NCBI RefSeq assembly: GCF_003049525.1
Contig: NZ_PYWL01000003.1
Coordinates: 124,001-188,000, forward strand
Direction: 5' to 3'
DNA: 64,000 nt
Source of the DNA: Lysinibacillus fusiformis
GTDB taxonomy: Bacteria > Bacillota > Bacilli > Bacillales_A > Planococcaceae
Program-made: the position numbers and the translations under genes
The notes under the pieces: generated by a model
The model's input: the letters and a program-made list of their open reading frames with translations, nothing else
What the model was told of the DNA's origin: nothing
Database searches by the model: none
In this document: piece after piece, positions 18,472-27,390 of the stretch
Numbering within the stretch: position 1 is the stretch's first letter
How the letters are laid out: the number at the start of each line of letters is the position of its first letter

Positions 18472-20052
18472 TTATTCTTCATTCGCATTAAAGTAATTTA
18501 AGATGCCTTGATAAATACCAAGAGTAGCCTGTTCACGGAATTTAGCCGTGGTGATGGCCCGCTCTTCACTAGCATTACTTAAGTAACCCAGCTCAATAAG
18601 CACGGCTCTTTGTCGATTCTCACGTAGTACTAAATAGTTGCCTTGTTGGGTTCCACGATCTCTCAAATCAATTTTACTCGAAAGTCCATCATGTATTGCC
18701 TCCGCAAGCCCTTTTTGATTACTATTCATATAATAGGATGTGAAGCCGTTAATAGAGCTATCATCGGTAGCGTCATAATGAAGACTAATAAAAGCGTCTG
18801 CCTCATACTGGTGGGCAATCGAGACACGCTTCCGCAATGCCACATATTCGTCAGACTCTCTTGTCATAACAACATTGGCACCCGCTGCACTTAGCTTAGA
18901 AGCAAGGAGAGTAGCTGTTTTCAAAGTAATCCCTTTTTCTTCTGTTCCACGTTGACCTGTTGTTCCATGGTCATTGCCTCCATGCCCAGCATCTACAACA
19001 ATGGTTAATCCATTTAATGTTCCCTTTTTACGAGGCTCTTGTTGATCCTTTTGTGGGATAGAAGTTTTATTGGAGCTCGTTGTAACAACCCAATTCGCAA
19101 CAAACGCTGTTTCTTTGTCTAGTTGAATTTCGTAAAAATCATTTTTTACGCCGACAATAGGATAGGTTTTACCAGCGTCTACTCGCTCCACAACTTCAGC
19201 AGCAGTTGACGCATCAGTTCGTAAGTTTGTCCCATTATAAATAATAGTAACGGATTCTAAATCTTTTGAAGAGGACGATTTAGATGTGCTCTTTACTTTA
19301 TTTGAAAAAGTACCGTAAAAACTATAAACCCATCCAGCTTTTTTATCATTATACTGAATTTGTACCCAATTGTGCTCATGTGCAAGGACCTTGTAAGCCT
19401 TTCCCTTTGTCACTGTGCCAATTTTTTTGGCATTCAAATCAGGTTTTTTACGAACATTCAATGCATCCACCAATATCGTAAAAGTAGTATCTTTATTAAC
19501 AGGTGTAGTAGTTGTAGATACTTCTACAGAATCCTCTTTTGGCTCTTTTTCTTTTTTAGGACTGTCATTAATCGTTACATAATCCTTAGAAACCCAACCA
19601 GATAATCCGTTCCAATCAATTTTAGCCCATTCATTATTTTCCTCCAGGAGGTTTGCTTGGTTGCCCGTAGAAAGCTGTCCAAGAACAGCAGAAGATATAT
19701 CTGGATCAGTGCGAATATTTAAACGGTCAACCTGTGAAATAACAGTTTTATCAATGGTTTTTTGAGTGCTTGTAGAGGTAGTTAACCAGGATGCTACCCA
19801 GCCTTCATAGCTACCTGCTTTTACCTGTATCCAATCACCTTCACGAGCGATTGAAGTTAAAGGATCACCTTCATCTAAAGTCGTAATAATTGGATAAGAC
19901 AATCCAGGACCCTCACGTAAATGAAGAATCGTACCAGATACTTTTAGATCACTCGTATCAGCGGAAGCATATTGAATAAAGTTCTTATTTGGAATCGCAA
20001 TTGTTACTATTAGTACGAAGATGATAATACTATGTAAAATTTTTGTCCTCAT
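18472..20052 (-). CDS. yrvJ: N-acetylmuramoyl-L-alanine amidase with four SH3b domains (YrvJ-like)
   Basis: This secreted cell-wall hydrolase cuts the MurNAc-L-alanine bond of peptidoglycan. A signal peptide (MRTKILHSIIIFVLIVTIAIP) is followed by four bacterial SH3 domains at about residues 33-92, 100-158, 185-245 and 266-326, expected to bind the wall. The Amidase_3 domain fills about 345-525, with zinc ligands in VDAGHGG, the Glu of EEKGITL, His in SLHYDA and catalytic Glu in IELGYLSN. The 526-residue length and the place before hisS match B. subtilis YrvJ. It is transcribed away from hisS. Confidence 0.93.
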   Translation of the reverse strand: MRTKILHSIIIFVLIVTIAIPNKNFIQYASADTSDLKVSGTILHLREGPGLSYPIITTLDEGDPLTSIAREGDWIQVKAGSYEGWVASWLTTSTSTQKTIDKTVISQVDRLNIRTDPDISSAVLGQLSTGNQANLLEENNEWAKIDWNGLSGWVSKDYVTINDSPKKEKEPKEDSVEVSTTTTPVNKDTTFTILVDALNVRKKPDLNAKKIGTVTKGKAYKVLAHEHNWVQIQYNDKKAGWVYSFYGTFSNKVKSTSKSSSSKDLESVTIIYNGTNLRTDASTAAEVVERVDAGKTYPIVGVKNDFYEIQLDKETAFVANWVVTTSSNKTSIPQKDQQEPRKKGTLNGLTIVVDAGHGGNDHGTTGQRGTEEKGITLKTATLLASKLSAAGANVVMTRESDEYVALRKRVSIAHQYEADAFISLHYDATDDSSINGFTSYYMNSNQKGLAEAIHDGLSSKIDLRDRGTQQGNYLVLRENRQRAVLIELGYLSNASEERAITTAKFREQATLGIYQGILNYFNANEE

Positions 20053-20166
20053 CAGATTCCTCCTATTCCTTGTGCTATTTTACCATGCTTTTGTATTAAA
20101 ATTCGTGGTAAAAAGGTAATGGAATTTGTTATTTTCGTTACTCTCTTATGAAAAATACAAAAATAG

Positions 20167-20195
20167 TTGACATTGGGTTAGCTAGTGACTAACAT
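20167..20195 (+). promoter_or_regulatory. Promoter of the hisS-aspS T-box leader
   Basis: TTGACA (20167-20172) and TAACAT (20190-20195) have a 17-base spacer. It places transcription start a few bases before the T-box stem I. Confidence 0.75.
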
Positions 20196-20201
20196 AAAGG
20201 G

Positions 20202-20486
20202 TAATCGAAAAATGATTAATCGCTTATGACCAAGCAAGTAGCGTGTACCTCTATTGGAACAGAGAAGGAAAGACTTAGGCTGCAATCTTTCCTACAAAAA
20301 TGTATAACGTGAATAACACTTGAGAGGCTTTTTTCTGAAAAGCAGTGCTTAGTAGGAAAAAACGGAATCGGCCGTTATCCGATTACGAGGAGGACACATG
20401 TAAAAATTTGTGTCAACTAGGGTGGAACCGCGGAAGCTTATATAGCTCTCGTCCCTTGCATAGGCAAGGTGACGGGAGCTTTTTTG
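20202..20486 (+). promoter_or_regulatory. T-box leader of hisS-aspS
   Basis: This tRNA-sensing riboswitch reads uncharged tRNA and allows read-through. The T-box core AGGGTGGAACCGCG is at 20419-20432, and the terminator pairs AGCTCTCGTC (20444-20453) with GACGGGAGCT (20471-20480), followed by a T-run. Stem I begins with an AGTA motif near 20235. The 3' side of the specifier loop reads GAATAACACTTGAG, which contains overlapping AAC (Asn) and CAC (His) codons. The base after TGG is A, which does not pair with C73 of tRNA-His, so specificity is not settled by inspection. Confidence 0.92.
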
Positions 20487-20655
20487 TGTTGTCAAAAACA
20501 TGGAATGCTAGTAGTGAGGCAGCTTACTTAATATGAGGATGTCCGCCACTTACGTTGGAGGAGGGTCAGATGGAACCTCGCTCAACATAAGTAGAACCCA
20601 CTTAGTCTCGATGAAAATGGCTCAATCATAGGCAATCAATATAGGAGGGAATTAC

Positions 20656-21924
20656 ATGAGTTTTAAAGTGCCAAGAGGGACACAAGATATTTTGCCAGGT
20701 CAATCTGAAAAATGGCAGAAGGTTGAAGCGATTATTCGTGATATTTGTCGCGTCTATCGCTACAACGAAATTCGCACACCGATTTTCGAGCAGACTGATT
20801 TATTTGCACGTGGTGTAGGGGAAACAACGGATGTTGTTCAAAAAGAAATGTATACATTTGAGGATCGTGGCGGTCGCTCACTAACACTACGTCCTGAAAA
20901 TACAGCTGGTGTTGTACGTGCATATGTGGAACATAAAATGTTTGGCGCTCCAGATCAACCTGTTAAGCTCTCATATCTAGGGCCTATGTTCCGCTATGAG
21001 CGTCAACAAGCTGGTCGCTATCGCCAATTTGTTCAATTTGGTGTAGAGGCAATTGGTTCAGCAGATCCTGCAATTGATGCAGAAGTCATTGCACTTGCAA
21101 TGGATGTCTATGAATCAGCGGGCTTAAAGGATTTAAAATTAGTGATCAATTCACTAGGTGATAAAGAAACACGTGATACGCACCGTACAGCTTTATTACA
21201 ACATTTTGAGCCAAATATTCATGAATTTTGCTCAGATTGCCAAAATCGTTTACAAAAGAACCCATTGCGTATTTTAGATTGTAAGGTGGATCGTGAGCAC
21301 CCACTAATGAAAACAGCTCCTGCATTAACAGAGTTCCTTACAGAGGAATCGGCTGCTTATTTTGCCCAAGTGAAATCATATTTAGATACTCTTGGCATTA
21401 CGTATGAGGTTGATCCAAACCTTGTAAGAGGACTGGATTATTACAACCATACGACCTTCGAAATTATGTCAACGGCATCTGGCTTCGGAGCTATTACAAC
21501 ACTTTGTGGTGGTGGACGATACAATGGTCTAGTGCAAGAAATAGGCGGTCCAGATGTTCCTGGTATTGGTTTCGCTTTAAGTATTGAACGTTTGTTATTA
21601 GCGCTTGAAGCAGAAGGTGTTGAATTAGATACGGCTTCTGGATTAGACGTTTATATTATTGCCATGGGCGATGATGCAAAGCAAAAGGCGGTAGAGTTAA
21701 CTAGTACTTTCCGTGCAAAGGGCCTTGCAACAGAGATGGATTATTTAGATCGTAAAATGAAAGCCCAAATGAAATCAGCCGACCGTCTAGGGGCCAAGTA
21801 TACAATTGTCCTTGGTGAAACAGAGCTTGAAGAGCAAGCAGCTGCCGTAAAGCATATGGAATCTGGTGAGCAGCACAAGGTTGCATTTTCAGAGTTAGTC
21901 AATCATTTATCACAACAATCCTAA
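20656..21924 (+). CDS. hisS: Histidyl-tRNA synthetase HisS
   Basis: HisS is a class II synthetase that charges tRNA-His. The 422-residue length is standard. Motif 1 lies in [21 protein letters not shown], motif 2 in [20 protein letters not shown], the histidine-specific [15 protein letters not shown] is present, and motif 3 is [15 protein letters not shown]. An HGTP anticodon-binding domain forms the C-terminus. The AGGAGGG site precedes ATG 20656. About 170 bases separate it from the T-box terminator. aspS follows 64 bases later. Confidence 0.97.
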   Translation: MSFKVPRGTQDILPGQSEKWQKVEAIIRDICRVYRYNEIRTPIFEQTDLFARGVGETTDVVQKEMYTFEDRGGRSLTLRPENTAGVVRAYVEHKMFGAPDQPVKLSYLGPMFRYERQQAGRYRQFVQFGVEAIGSADPAIDAEVIALAMDVYESAGLKDLKLVINSLGDKETRDTHRTALLQHFEPNIHEFCSDCQNRLQKNPLRILDCKVDREHPLMKTAPALTEFLTEESAAYFAQVKSYLDTLGITYEVDPNLVRGLDYYNHTTFEIMSTASGFGAITTLCGGGRYNGLVQEIGGPDVPGIGFALSIERLLLALEAEGVELDTASGLDVYIIAMGDDAKQKAVELTSTFRAKGLATEMDYLDRKMKAQMKSADRLGAKYTIVLGETELEEQAAAVKHMESGEQHKVAFSELVNHLSQQS

Positions 21925-21988
21925 ACAAAGATATGGCATTTCTCGTTAAATGCTACATAAATTGAATATATTTTGGAGGAATTTAACA

Positions 21989-23758
21989 ATGGCTACAAGA
22001 ACACATGCTAGTAACGAGCTTTCAGAAACGTTACAAGGCGAAAAAGTCGTATTAAAAGGATGGGTACAGCGTCGTCGTGACCTAGGTGGATTAATTTTCA
22101 TTGATTTACGTGACCGTACAGGGATTACACAAGTAGTCTTTAGTCCAGACGTTGCAGAAGCGCATGCATTGGCGGATAAAGTGCGTAGTGAGTACGTAAT
22201 TGAAATAGAAGGAACAGTTATTCTACGTACAGAGGACCAAATCAACCCGAATGTACCAAATGGTAAAATCGAGGTGGAGGCGACGAATTTAGTCGTCATT
22301 AATACAGCAAAAACTACACCATTCCAAATTGAAGATCGCACTGACGTATCAGAAGATCTACGTTTAAAATACCGTTATCTTGACCTACGTCGTCCAGTTA
22401 TGTTCGATACGTTCAAAATGCGTTCGGACGTTACGCGTACAATCCGTAACTTCTTACAAAACGAAGGCTTTTTAGAGGTTGAAACTCCGATTTTAACAAA
22501 ATCAACGCCAGAGGGTGCTCGTGACTATTTAGTACCATCACGTGTCCATGAAGGTGAATTTTATGCTTTACCTCAATCACCTCAGCTATTTAAACAATTA
22601 TTAATGGTTGCTGGCTTTGAGAAGTATTTCCAAATTGCACGTTGCTTCCGTGATGAAGACTTACGTGCTGACCGTCAACCTGAGTTTACACAGGTGGACA
22701 TTGAAACAAGCTTCTTAACACAAGAAGAAGTTTTAGAAATGAACGAGCGATTAATCCAAGCAGTCATGAAAGAAGTAAAAGGGATTGATATTCCTGCACC
22801 ATTCCAACGTATGAAGTATCAGGAAGCAATGGATCGTTATGGTTCTGATAAACCAGATGTACGCTTTGGATTAGAATTAGTAGCTTTAAATGAAGTTTTT
22901 GAAGGCTGTGGTTTCAAAGTGTTCGCTGATACAGTGGCACAAGGAAAACAAGTTAAAAGTATCAATATTAAAGGTGCGGCTGACAAATACTCTCGTAAAG
23001 ACATGGATGAACTAACTAAGTTCGTTGGTATTTACGGCGCTAAAGGACTTGCTTGGTTAAAGGTAACAGAGGAAGGCTTAAATGGCCCAATCGCAAAATT
23101 CTTCGATGAAGCGTTAGCGGCAGCATTAATAGAACGAATGGGTGCAGAAGTTGGCGATATTCTAGTATTCGTTGCGGATAAAGCATCTGTTGTAGCGGCT
23201 TCTTTAGGGGCACTTCGTTCGAAATTAGGTCAAGACTTAGAATTAATCGACGAATCACAATTTGCATTCCTATGGATTACAGACTGGCCATTATTTGAAT
23301 ACTCTGAGGAGGACGGTCGTTATTATGCAGCTCACCATCCATTTACACGTCCGTTTGACGAGGATATTCCGTTAATGGATACAGATCCAGGAGCTGTTCG
23401 TGCACAGGCATATGATATCGTATTAAACGGCTATGAGCTTGGTGGTGGTTCACTACGTATTTATGAACGTGACCTACAAGAAAAAATGTTTGAATTACTT
23501 GGTTTCTCCGAAGAAGAAGCTCAAGCCCAATTCGGTTTCTTATTAGAAGCATTTGAATATGGTGTGCCACCACATGCTGGACTTGCATTTGGTCTTGATC
23601 GCTTTGTGATGCTATTAGCAGGTCGTCACAATTTACGTGATACAATTGCATTCCCGAAAACAGCAAGTGCAAGCTGCTTAATGACAGAAGCACCAAGTGA
23701 AGTATCTACTGAGCAACTTAGCGAATTAAGCTTGGCAATTAAACCTTTTAGAAAATAA
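21989..23758 (+). CDS. aspS: Aspartyl-tRNA synthetase AspS
   Basis: AspS charges tRNA-Asp. The 589-residue bacterial form has an N-terminal OB-fold ([23 protein letters not shown]), class II core ([39 protein letters not shown]), the bacterial GAD insertion and motif 3 ([18 protein letters not shown]). The frame opens at 21950, but ATG 21989 (MATRTH) sits behind GGAGG. It is the second gene of the T-box-controlled operon and ends at a strong terminator. Confidence 0.96.
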   Translation: MATRTHASNELSETLQGEKVVLKGWVQRRRDLGGLIFIDLRDRTGITQVVFSPDVAEAHALADKVRSEYVIEIEGTVILRTEDQINPNVPNGKIEVEATNLVVINTAKTTPFQIEDRTDVSEDLRLKYRYLDLRRPVMFDTFKMRSDVTRTIRNFLQNEGFLEVETPILTKSTPEGARDYLVPSRVHEGEFYALPQSPQLFKQLLMVAGFEKYFQIARCFRDEDLRADRQPEFTQVDIETSFLTQEEVLEMNERLIQAVMKEVKGIDIPAPFQRMKYQEAMDRYGSDKPDVRFGLELVALNEVFEGCGFKVFADTVAQGKQVKSINIKGAADKYSRKDMDELTKFVGIYGAKGLAWLKVTEEGLNGPIAKFFDEALAAALIERMGAEVGDILVFVADKASVVAASLGALRSKLGQDLELIDESQFAFLWITDWPLFEYSEEDGRYYAAHHPFTRPFDEDIPLMDTDPGAVRAQAYDIVLNGYELGGGSLRIYERDLQEKMFELLGFSEEEAQAQFGFLLEAFEYGVPPHAGLAFGLDRFVMLLAGRHNLRDTIAFPKTASASCLMTEAPSEVSTEQLSELSLAIKPFRK

Positions 23759-23769
23759 TTTATAATGCA

Positions 23770-23818
23770 AAATACCTGGATTTCCTAGCAAAAATTGTTG
23801 GGAATCTAGGTATTTTTT
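23770..23818 (+). terminator. Terminator of hisS-aspS
   Basis: AAATACCTGGATT (23770-23782) pairs with AATCTAGGTATTT (23803-23815), with one G-U pair, and is followed by a T-run. Confidence 0.8.
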
Positions 23819-23858
23819 GCGTTTTCTCAAGAAATTATAGATTATTAGATAAAATCGT

Positions 23859-23887
23859 TTGAATTATCAGAAAAGTGGTGCTATGAT
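23859..23887 (+). promoter_or_regulatory. Promoter of 6S RNA
   Basis: TTGAAT (23859-23864) and TATGAT (23882-23887) have a 17-base spacer. This predicts initiation about 7-10 bases later, which matches the folded 5' end of the 6S RNA. Confidence 0.65.
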
Positions 23888-23896
23888 AACTGTAAT

Positions 23897-24099
23897 ACGA
23901 ATCCTGATGTGTTTGTCTAACTGCTAATTCTACTTCACAGTTTTGACCGAACACTATCGAATCGGGAGCCTTCATTTTGTGGTCGCAAACATGCCCCTAG
24001 CGGAGCGGGACGTTTAAAGCTGCAAAGCAGGCACCCCCCTGCAAATTGCGGGTTCAAAACGAATGTTTCTTGGCATTACGGCACAATTGGGATTCGTCC
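23897..24099 (+). ncRNA. ssrS: 6S RNA (SsrS/BsrA type)
   Basis: 6S RNA mimics an open promoter and binds sigma-A RNA polymerase. The 5' segment CGAATCCTGATGTGTTTG resembles the conserved start of B. subtilis 6S-1, and AAAGCTGCAAAGCAGG and GGTTCAAAACG match its internal segments. The closing stem pairs ACGAATCC (23897-23904) with GGATTCGT (24090-24097), giving about 200 nucleotides. It lies directly after aspS, as bsrA does in B. subtilis. The ends are estimated from the closing stem and the promoter. Confidence 0.85.
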
Positions 24100-24113
24100 T
24101 ATACATAGGAGTG

Positions 24114-24144
24114 AAAAGGAGCTTATAAAAAAAGCTCCTTTTTT
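24114..24144 (+). terminator. Terminator downstream of 6S RNA
   Basis: AAAAGGAGCTT (24114-24124) pairs with AAGCTCCTTTT (24131-24141), followed by more T. It probably ends the 6S RNA precursor, whose 3' end would then be trimmed. Confidence 0.8.
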
Positions 24145-24276
24145 ATGTGCAAATGAATATATACCAACCCCTCACGTGTTTTAGCTTTTTTATTCAGAAC
24201 TATTTCAAAGGACAAAATAATGTATGAAAAATTTAGAAAATAGAAAAAATAGCTTTTTATTTTTGGTAAATGAGCA

Positions 24277-24301
24277 TATAATTGGTATAGACAACTATAC
24301 C
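24277..24301 (+). promoter_or_regulatory. nagA -10 box with NagR-like (dre) operator
   Basis: TATAAT (24277-24282) overlaps by one base the sequence ATTGGTATAGACAACTATACC (written in parts: GGTATAG at 24284, ACAA, CTATACC ending 24301). The inverted repeat resembles dre sites bound by GntR/HutC-type NagR/DasR proteins. The repressor gene follows at 25546. Confidence 0.75.
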
Positions 24302-24358
24302 TTATAAGAAATGGTGAAAATTCCTCAAAGCTTTAAAAATTTAGCTGGAGGTGAAATT

Positions 24359-25519
24359 TTGAAGGATACGCTATTAATCTCCCATGTCACAATGATTAAT
24401 CCTGAGGGGAAACCATTTGAGGGTGATCTCTTTATTCAGGACGGAGAAATTGCTCAAATAGGCCGTAACTTAAATATCGAGGCAGCTCACTATATAGAAG
24501 GTACAGATCAGGATTGGTTTTTGCTTCCAGGTTATATTGATATGCATATTCATGGATCAGCAGGCCATGATACGATGGATGCTACTCAACAGTCTTTACA
24601 TGCGATGGCTCGCTCTTTAGTGCAAGAAGGTGTTACAAGTTTTCTTGCTACGACAATGACACAATCCGTCAGTAAAATTGAAAGCGCTTTATTGAATATA
24701 GCGGAATTCCAATGTCATGAAGGAGAAGCCAATGTATTGGGTATACATGTGGAAGGTCCATTTGTTTCGAAAATTCGCGCTGGTGCCCAGCCAGTAGCTT
24801 ACATGATTAGCCCTACGATAGAGCAATTTGCCCATTGGCAAAATATTAGTAACCATCAAATAAGACAAATCACGATAGCACCAGAAATAGAGGGTGGCTT
24901 TACATTTCTTGAAGCACTAAGAGACTTTCAGGTCATTCCATCTATTGGTCACTCTGACGCTTCAATAGATGAAGTCCATAAAGCAGTAGCTTTAGGAGTA
25001 AATCAGGCCACTCATTTATATAATCAAATGCGGCCTTTTCATCATCGTGACCCTGGTGTTGTCGGTGGGGCTTTACTAGATGAAAAGATTAAAGTTGAAC
25101 TCATTGTCGATTTTGTGCATAGTCATCCTCAATCAGTCATGTTGGCTTATCGTTTGAAAGGTGCAAAGGGCATTATTCTTATTACGGATGCGATGCGCGC
25201 GAAAGGATTACAGTATGGCGAATATGATTTAGGCGGGCAAACAGTGTCTGTGAGTGAAAAAGGTGCTCATTTAGCAAATGGTGCATTAGCTGGCAGTATT
25301 TTAACGATGGAACAGGCAGTAAAAAATATGAAGGCTGTTACAAATTGTTCACTTCAAGAAATAGTCGCCATGTCCTCTACAAATGCTGCGGAGCAGTTAA
25401 GGTTGTCCAAGAAGGGGCGAATCAAAGAAGGTTTTGATGCAGATTTTGTATTGCTTGATCAAAAATTAAATGTGCAAAAAACTATTTGTCGAGGTAAAGT
25501 TGTATTTGAGAAATCATAA
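24359..25519 (+). CDS. nagA: N-acetylglucosamine-6-phosphate deacetylase NagA
   Basis: NagA hydrolyses GlcNAc-6-phosphate to glucosamine-6-phosphate and acetate, the entry to amino-sugar catabolism and wall recycling. The 386-residue amidohydrolase barrel shows LLPGYIDMHIHGSAGHDTMD (metal-binding HxH), GIHVEGPFVS (metal Glu), SIGHSDAS and ATHLYNQMRPFHHRDPG (metal His), and LITDAMRAKG (catalytic Asp). The frame extends to 24311, but TTG 24359 has GGAGGTGAAATT before it and fits the family start. It opens the nag cluster behind a NagR-like operator. No nagB lies in the window. Confidence 0.95.
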   Translation: MKDTLLISHVTMINPEGKPFEGDLFIQDGEIAQIGRNLNIEAAHYIEGTDQDWFLLPGYIDMHIHGSAGHDTMDATQQSLHAMARSLVQEGVTSFLATTMTQSVSKIESALLNIAEFQCHEGEANVLGIHVEGPFVSKIRAGAQPVAYMISPTIEQFAHWQNISNHQIRQITIAPEIEGGFTFLEALRDFQVIPSIGHSDASIDEVHKAVALGVNQATHLYNQMRPFHHRDPGVVGGALLDEKIKVELIVDFVHSHPQSVMLAYRLKGAKGIILITDAMRAKGLQYGEYDLGGQTVSVSEKGAHLANGALAGSILTMEQAVKNMKAVTNCSLQEIVAMSSTNAAEQLRLSKKGRIKEGFDADFVLLDQKLNVQKTICRGKVVFEKS

Positions 25520-25545
25520 ATGAGGCGATAAGGAAGGTGCAAGAA

Positions 25546-26268
25546 TTGTTAGAGAAAAATTCTCATATACCTATCTATATACAAATAGAAGAGATTATTA
25601 AACAACGAATTTATTTAGAAGAATACAAAATTGGAGAAACAATACCTTCAGAACGAGAGCTTTCTGCACAGTTTGATGTTAGTAGAATGACTGTTCGTCA
25701 ATCCATTACCAATCTAGTGAATAGCGGTTTGCTATATCGTGAAAAAGGAAGAGGTACTTATGTTGCCAATCCAAAATTAGAGCAACCGTTAAAAGGCTTA
25801 ACAAGTTTTACTGAGGATATGCGAGCAAGAGGAATGGAACCGAGTAGTAAAGTATTACGTTTTGAAAAAATTATACCGCCAGTGGATATTGCAAGGGATT
25901 TAATGATGGAGCCCGGAGAAGAAGTGTTTTTTGTCGTGCGAATAAGAAATGCTGATTCCAAGCCAATGGCGATTGAAAAAACGTATATACCTGTGAAAGT
26001 ATATCCAGAGTTGGATGAGAAGCAAATAATGGGCTCGTTATATGCATTAATCGAAGCAAAATTCCATCAGAAAATTGGTAATGCCGTCCAACAAATGGAA
26101 GCAGCGATTGTGTCGAAAGAGGATGGAAAGTTTTTGCAAATTAATCAAACAGCGCCTGTTTTAATTATTAAACGTACGAGTTATCTATCTGACGGTCGGC
26201 CATTTGAGCTTGTACGTAGTACGTATCGTGCGGATCGTTACAAATTTATAAGTGAAATAAAAAGGTGA
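25546..26268 (+). CDS. nagR: GntR/HutC-family repressor, NagR (YvoA)-like
   Basis: This 240-residue transcriptional repressor has an N-terminal winged helix (GETIPSERELSAQFDVSRMTVRQSITNLVNSGLLYREKGRGTYV) and a C-terminal UTRA effector domain (about residues 85-235). NagR homologues release DNA on binding glucosamine- or GlcNAc-6-phosphate. Two starts are possible: GTG 25537, which overlaps the ribosome site, or TTG 25546, six bases after AGGAAGGTG; I prefer 25546. Palindromes before nagA (24284) and before the PTS genes (28611, 28716) are its likely targets. Confidence 0.9.
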   Translation: MLEKNSHIPIYIQIEEIIKQRIYLEEYKIGETIPSERELSAQFDVSRMTVRQSITNLVNSGLLYREKGRGTYVANPKLEQPLKGLTSFTEDMRARGMEPSSKVLRFEKIIPPVDIARDLMMEPGEEVFFVVRIRNADSKPMAIEKTYIPVKVYPELDEKQIMGSLYALIEAKFHQKIGNAVQQMEAAIVSKEDGKFLQINQTAPVLIIKRTSYLSDGRPFELVRSTYRADRYKFISEIKR

Positions 26269-26272
26269 TTAT

Positions 26273-26998
26273 ATGGATGCATATTTTTCTGAAATTGAAA
26301 AGCTGATCCAGGTTGTGAAGGAGCAGGAGTCTGCTTGTATAAAGGAAGCGGCACAAATTATTGTGCAACGCCTTCAAAAAGGTGGGATTATCCAATTATT
26401 CGGTTGTGGTCATTCACAGCTATTAGCACAGGAGGCATTTTATCGTGCGGGTGGTTTAGTACCTGTACGTCCGATTTTTATTGAACCTCTAGCATTACAT
26501 GCAGGAGCTATAGCCTCTTCTATTAACGAAAAGGACCCAGCAATTATTGAACAACATAAAGAGCAATTTGACTTTCGTGAAAATGATATTTGTATTGTGA
26601 TTTCAACTTCTGGTAGAAATGCAGCACCGATTGATGCAGCTTTATTAGCCAAACATGCAAACGTATTTGTCCTATCTCTCCAATCACTTGATTATAGGGA
26701 GCAGGCAACACGTCATCATTGTGGACTACGACTGGAAGAAGTGGTAGATCTAGTTATTAACACTCATATACCTATTGGTGATGGAGTTCTACATGCACAT
26801 GCTCAAAACATGCAATATGCACCTGCATCGACAGTGATCGGTTCGCTGCTATTGAATGCTTTATTCAGCGAAGTTATTGAGGAAATTGCCAAGACTTCAA
26901 CCGAGCTGCCCATTTTTGTTAGCAATAATGTAGACTCCGATTGGTCACATAATGAGATAATGATTGCCAATTATCAAGATCGAATAGATTTTACATGA
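26273..26998 (+). CDS. SIS-domain phosphosugar-binding protein (UPF0309-like)
   Basis: This 241-residue protein carries a sugar isomerase (SIS) fold: GGIIQLFGCGHSQLLAQEAFYRAGG and DICIVISTSGRNAAPIDAALLAK, where the Ser/Thr-rich STSGRN loop binds phosphate. It resembles the uncharacterised UPF0309 family, found near nagA in other Gram-positives. It is not a standard MurQ etherase or NagB deaminase by motif. It begins four bases after nagR. A role on an amino-sugar phosphate is inferred from fold and context; the reaction is unknown. Confidence 0.8.
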   Translation: MDAYFSEIEKLIQVVKEQESACIKEAAQIIVQRLQKGGIIQLFGCGHSQLLAQEAFYRAGGLVPVRPIFIEPLALHAGAIASSINEKDPAIIEQHKEQFDFRENDICIVISTSGRNAAPIDAALLAKHANVFVLSLQSLDYREQATRHHCGLRLEEVVDLVINTHIPIGDGVLHAHAQNMQYAPASTVIGSLLLNALFSEVIEEIAKTSTELPIFVSNNVDSDWSHNEIMIANYQDRIDFT

Positions 26999-27015
26999 AA
27001 ATGGAGGCATTATGA

Positions 27016-27285
27016 ATGAAGAAAATATATAAAATTACTACACCCGAAGGAATACATGCAAGACCCGCTGCATTACTAGTCACTGCGGTTACACCATTCG
27101 AAAGTGATATTACCTTAACTTTTCAAGAGAAGGCCGTAAATTTAAAGTCTATTATGGGTGTTATGTCATTAGGGGTTAAACCAGGAAGTGTAGTGGAAAT
27201 ATCAGCGGATGGACCAGATGTTGAAAAAGTATTTCAAACTATAACAGATATTATGGTATCCAAGGAAATAGGGGAAATGCTTTAA
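27016..27285 (+). CDS. HPr-family phosphocarrier protein
   Basis: HPr passes phosphate from enzyme I to the PTS EIIA proteins. The 89-residue protein keeps His14 in GIHARPA, the phosphorylation site, so it is not a Crh-type protein, and Ser45 in NLKSIMGV matches the regulatory HPr-kinase site. It starts 17 bases after the SIS gene with GGAGG upstream. It is encoded with nag genes rather than next to ptsI, which is not in the window. It may be the main HPr or a pathway-dedicated paralogue. Confidence 0.88.
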   Translation: MKKIYKITTPEGIHARPAALLVTAVTPFESDITLTFQEKAVNLKSIMGVMSLGVKPGSVVEISADGPDVEKVFQTITDIMVSKEIGEML

Positions 27286-27390
27286 GGATTCTAGCAGTGG
27301 TTGATTTACAAACCACTGCAGTTGAATCTCCTTTAACAGATTTTTAGCTATTTAATTATAAGAATATTCAGTTCTAAAAGGGGTGGTTAT

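Noticed and set aside
20345-20536. 63-codon frame in the hisS leader
   Set aside because: It runs through the T-box antiterminator and terminator; the RNA structure explains the sequence.
27294-27320. GCAGTGGTT/AACCACTGC hairpin after the HPr gene as a terminator
   Set aside because: The stem is good, but no T-run follows, so termination cannot be claimed.
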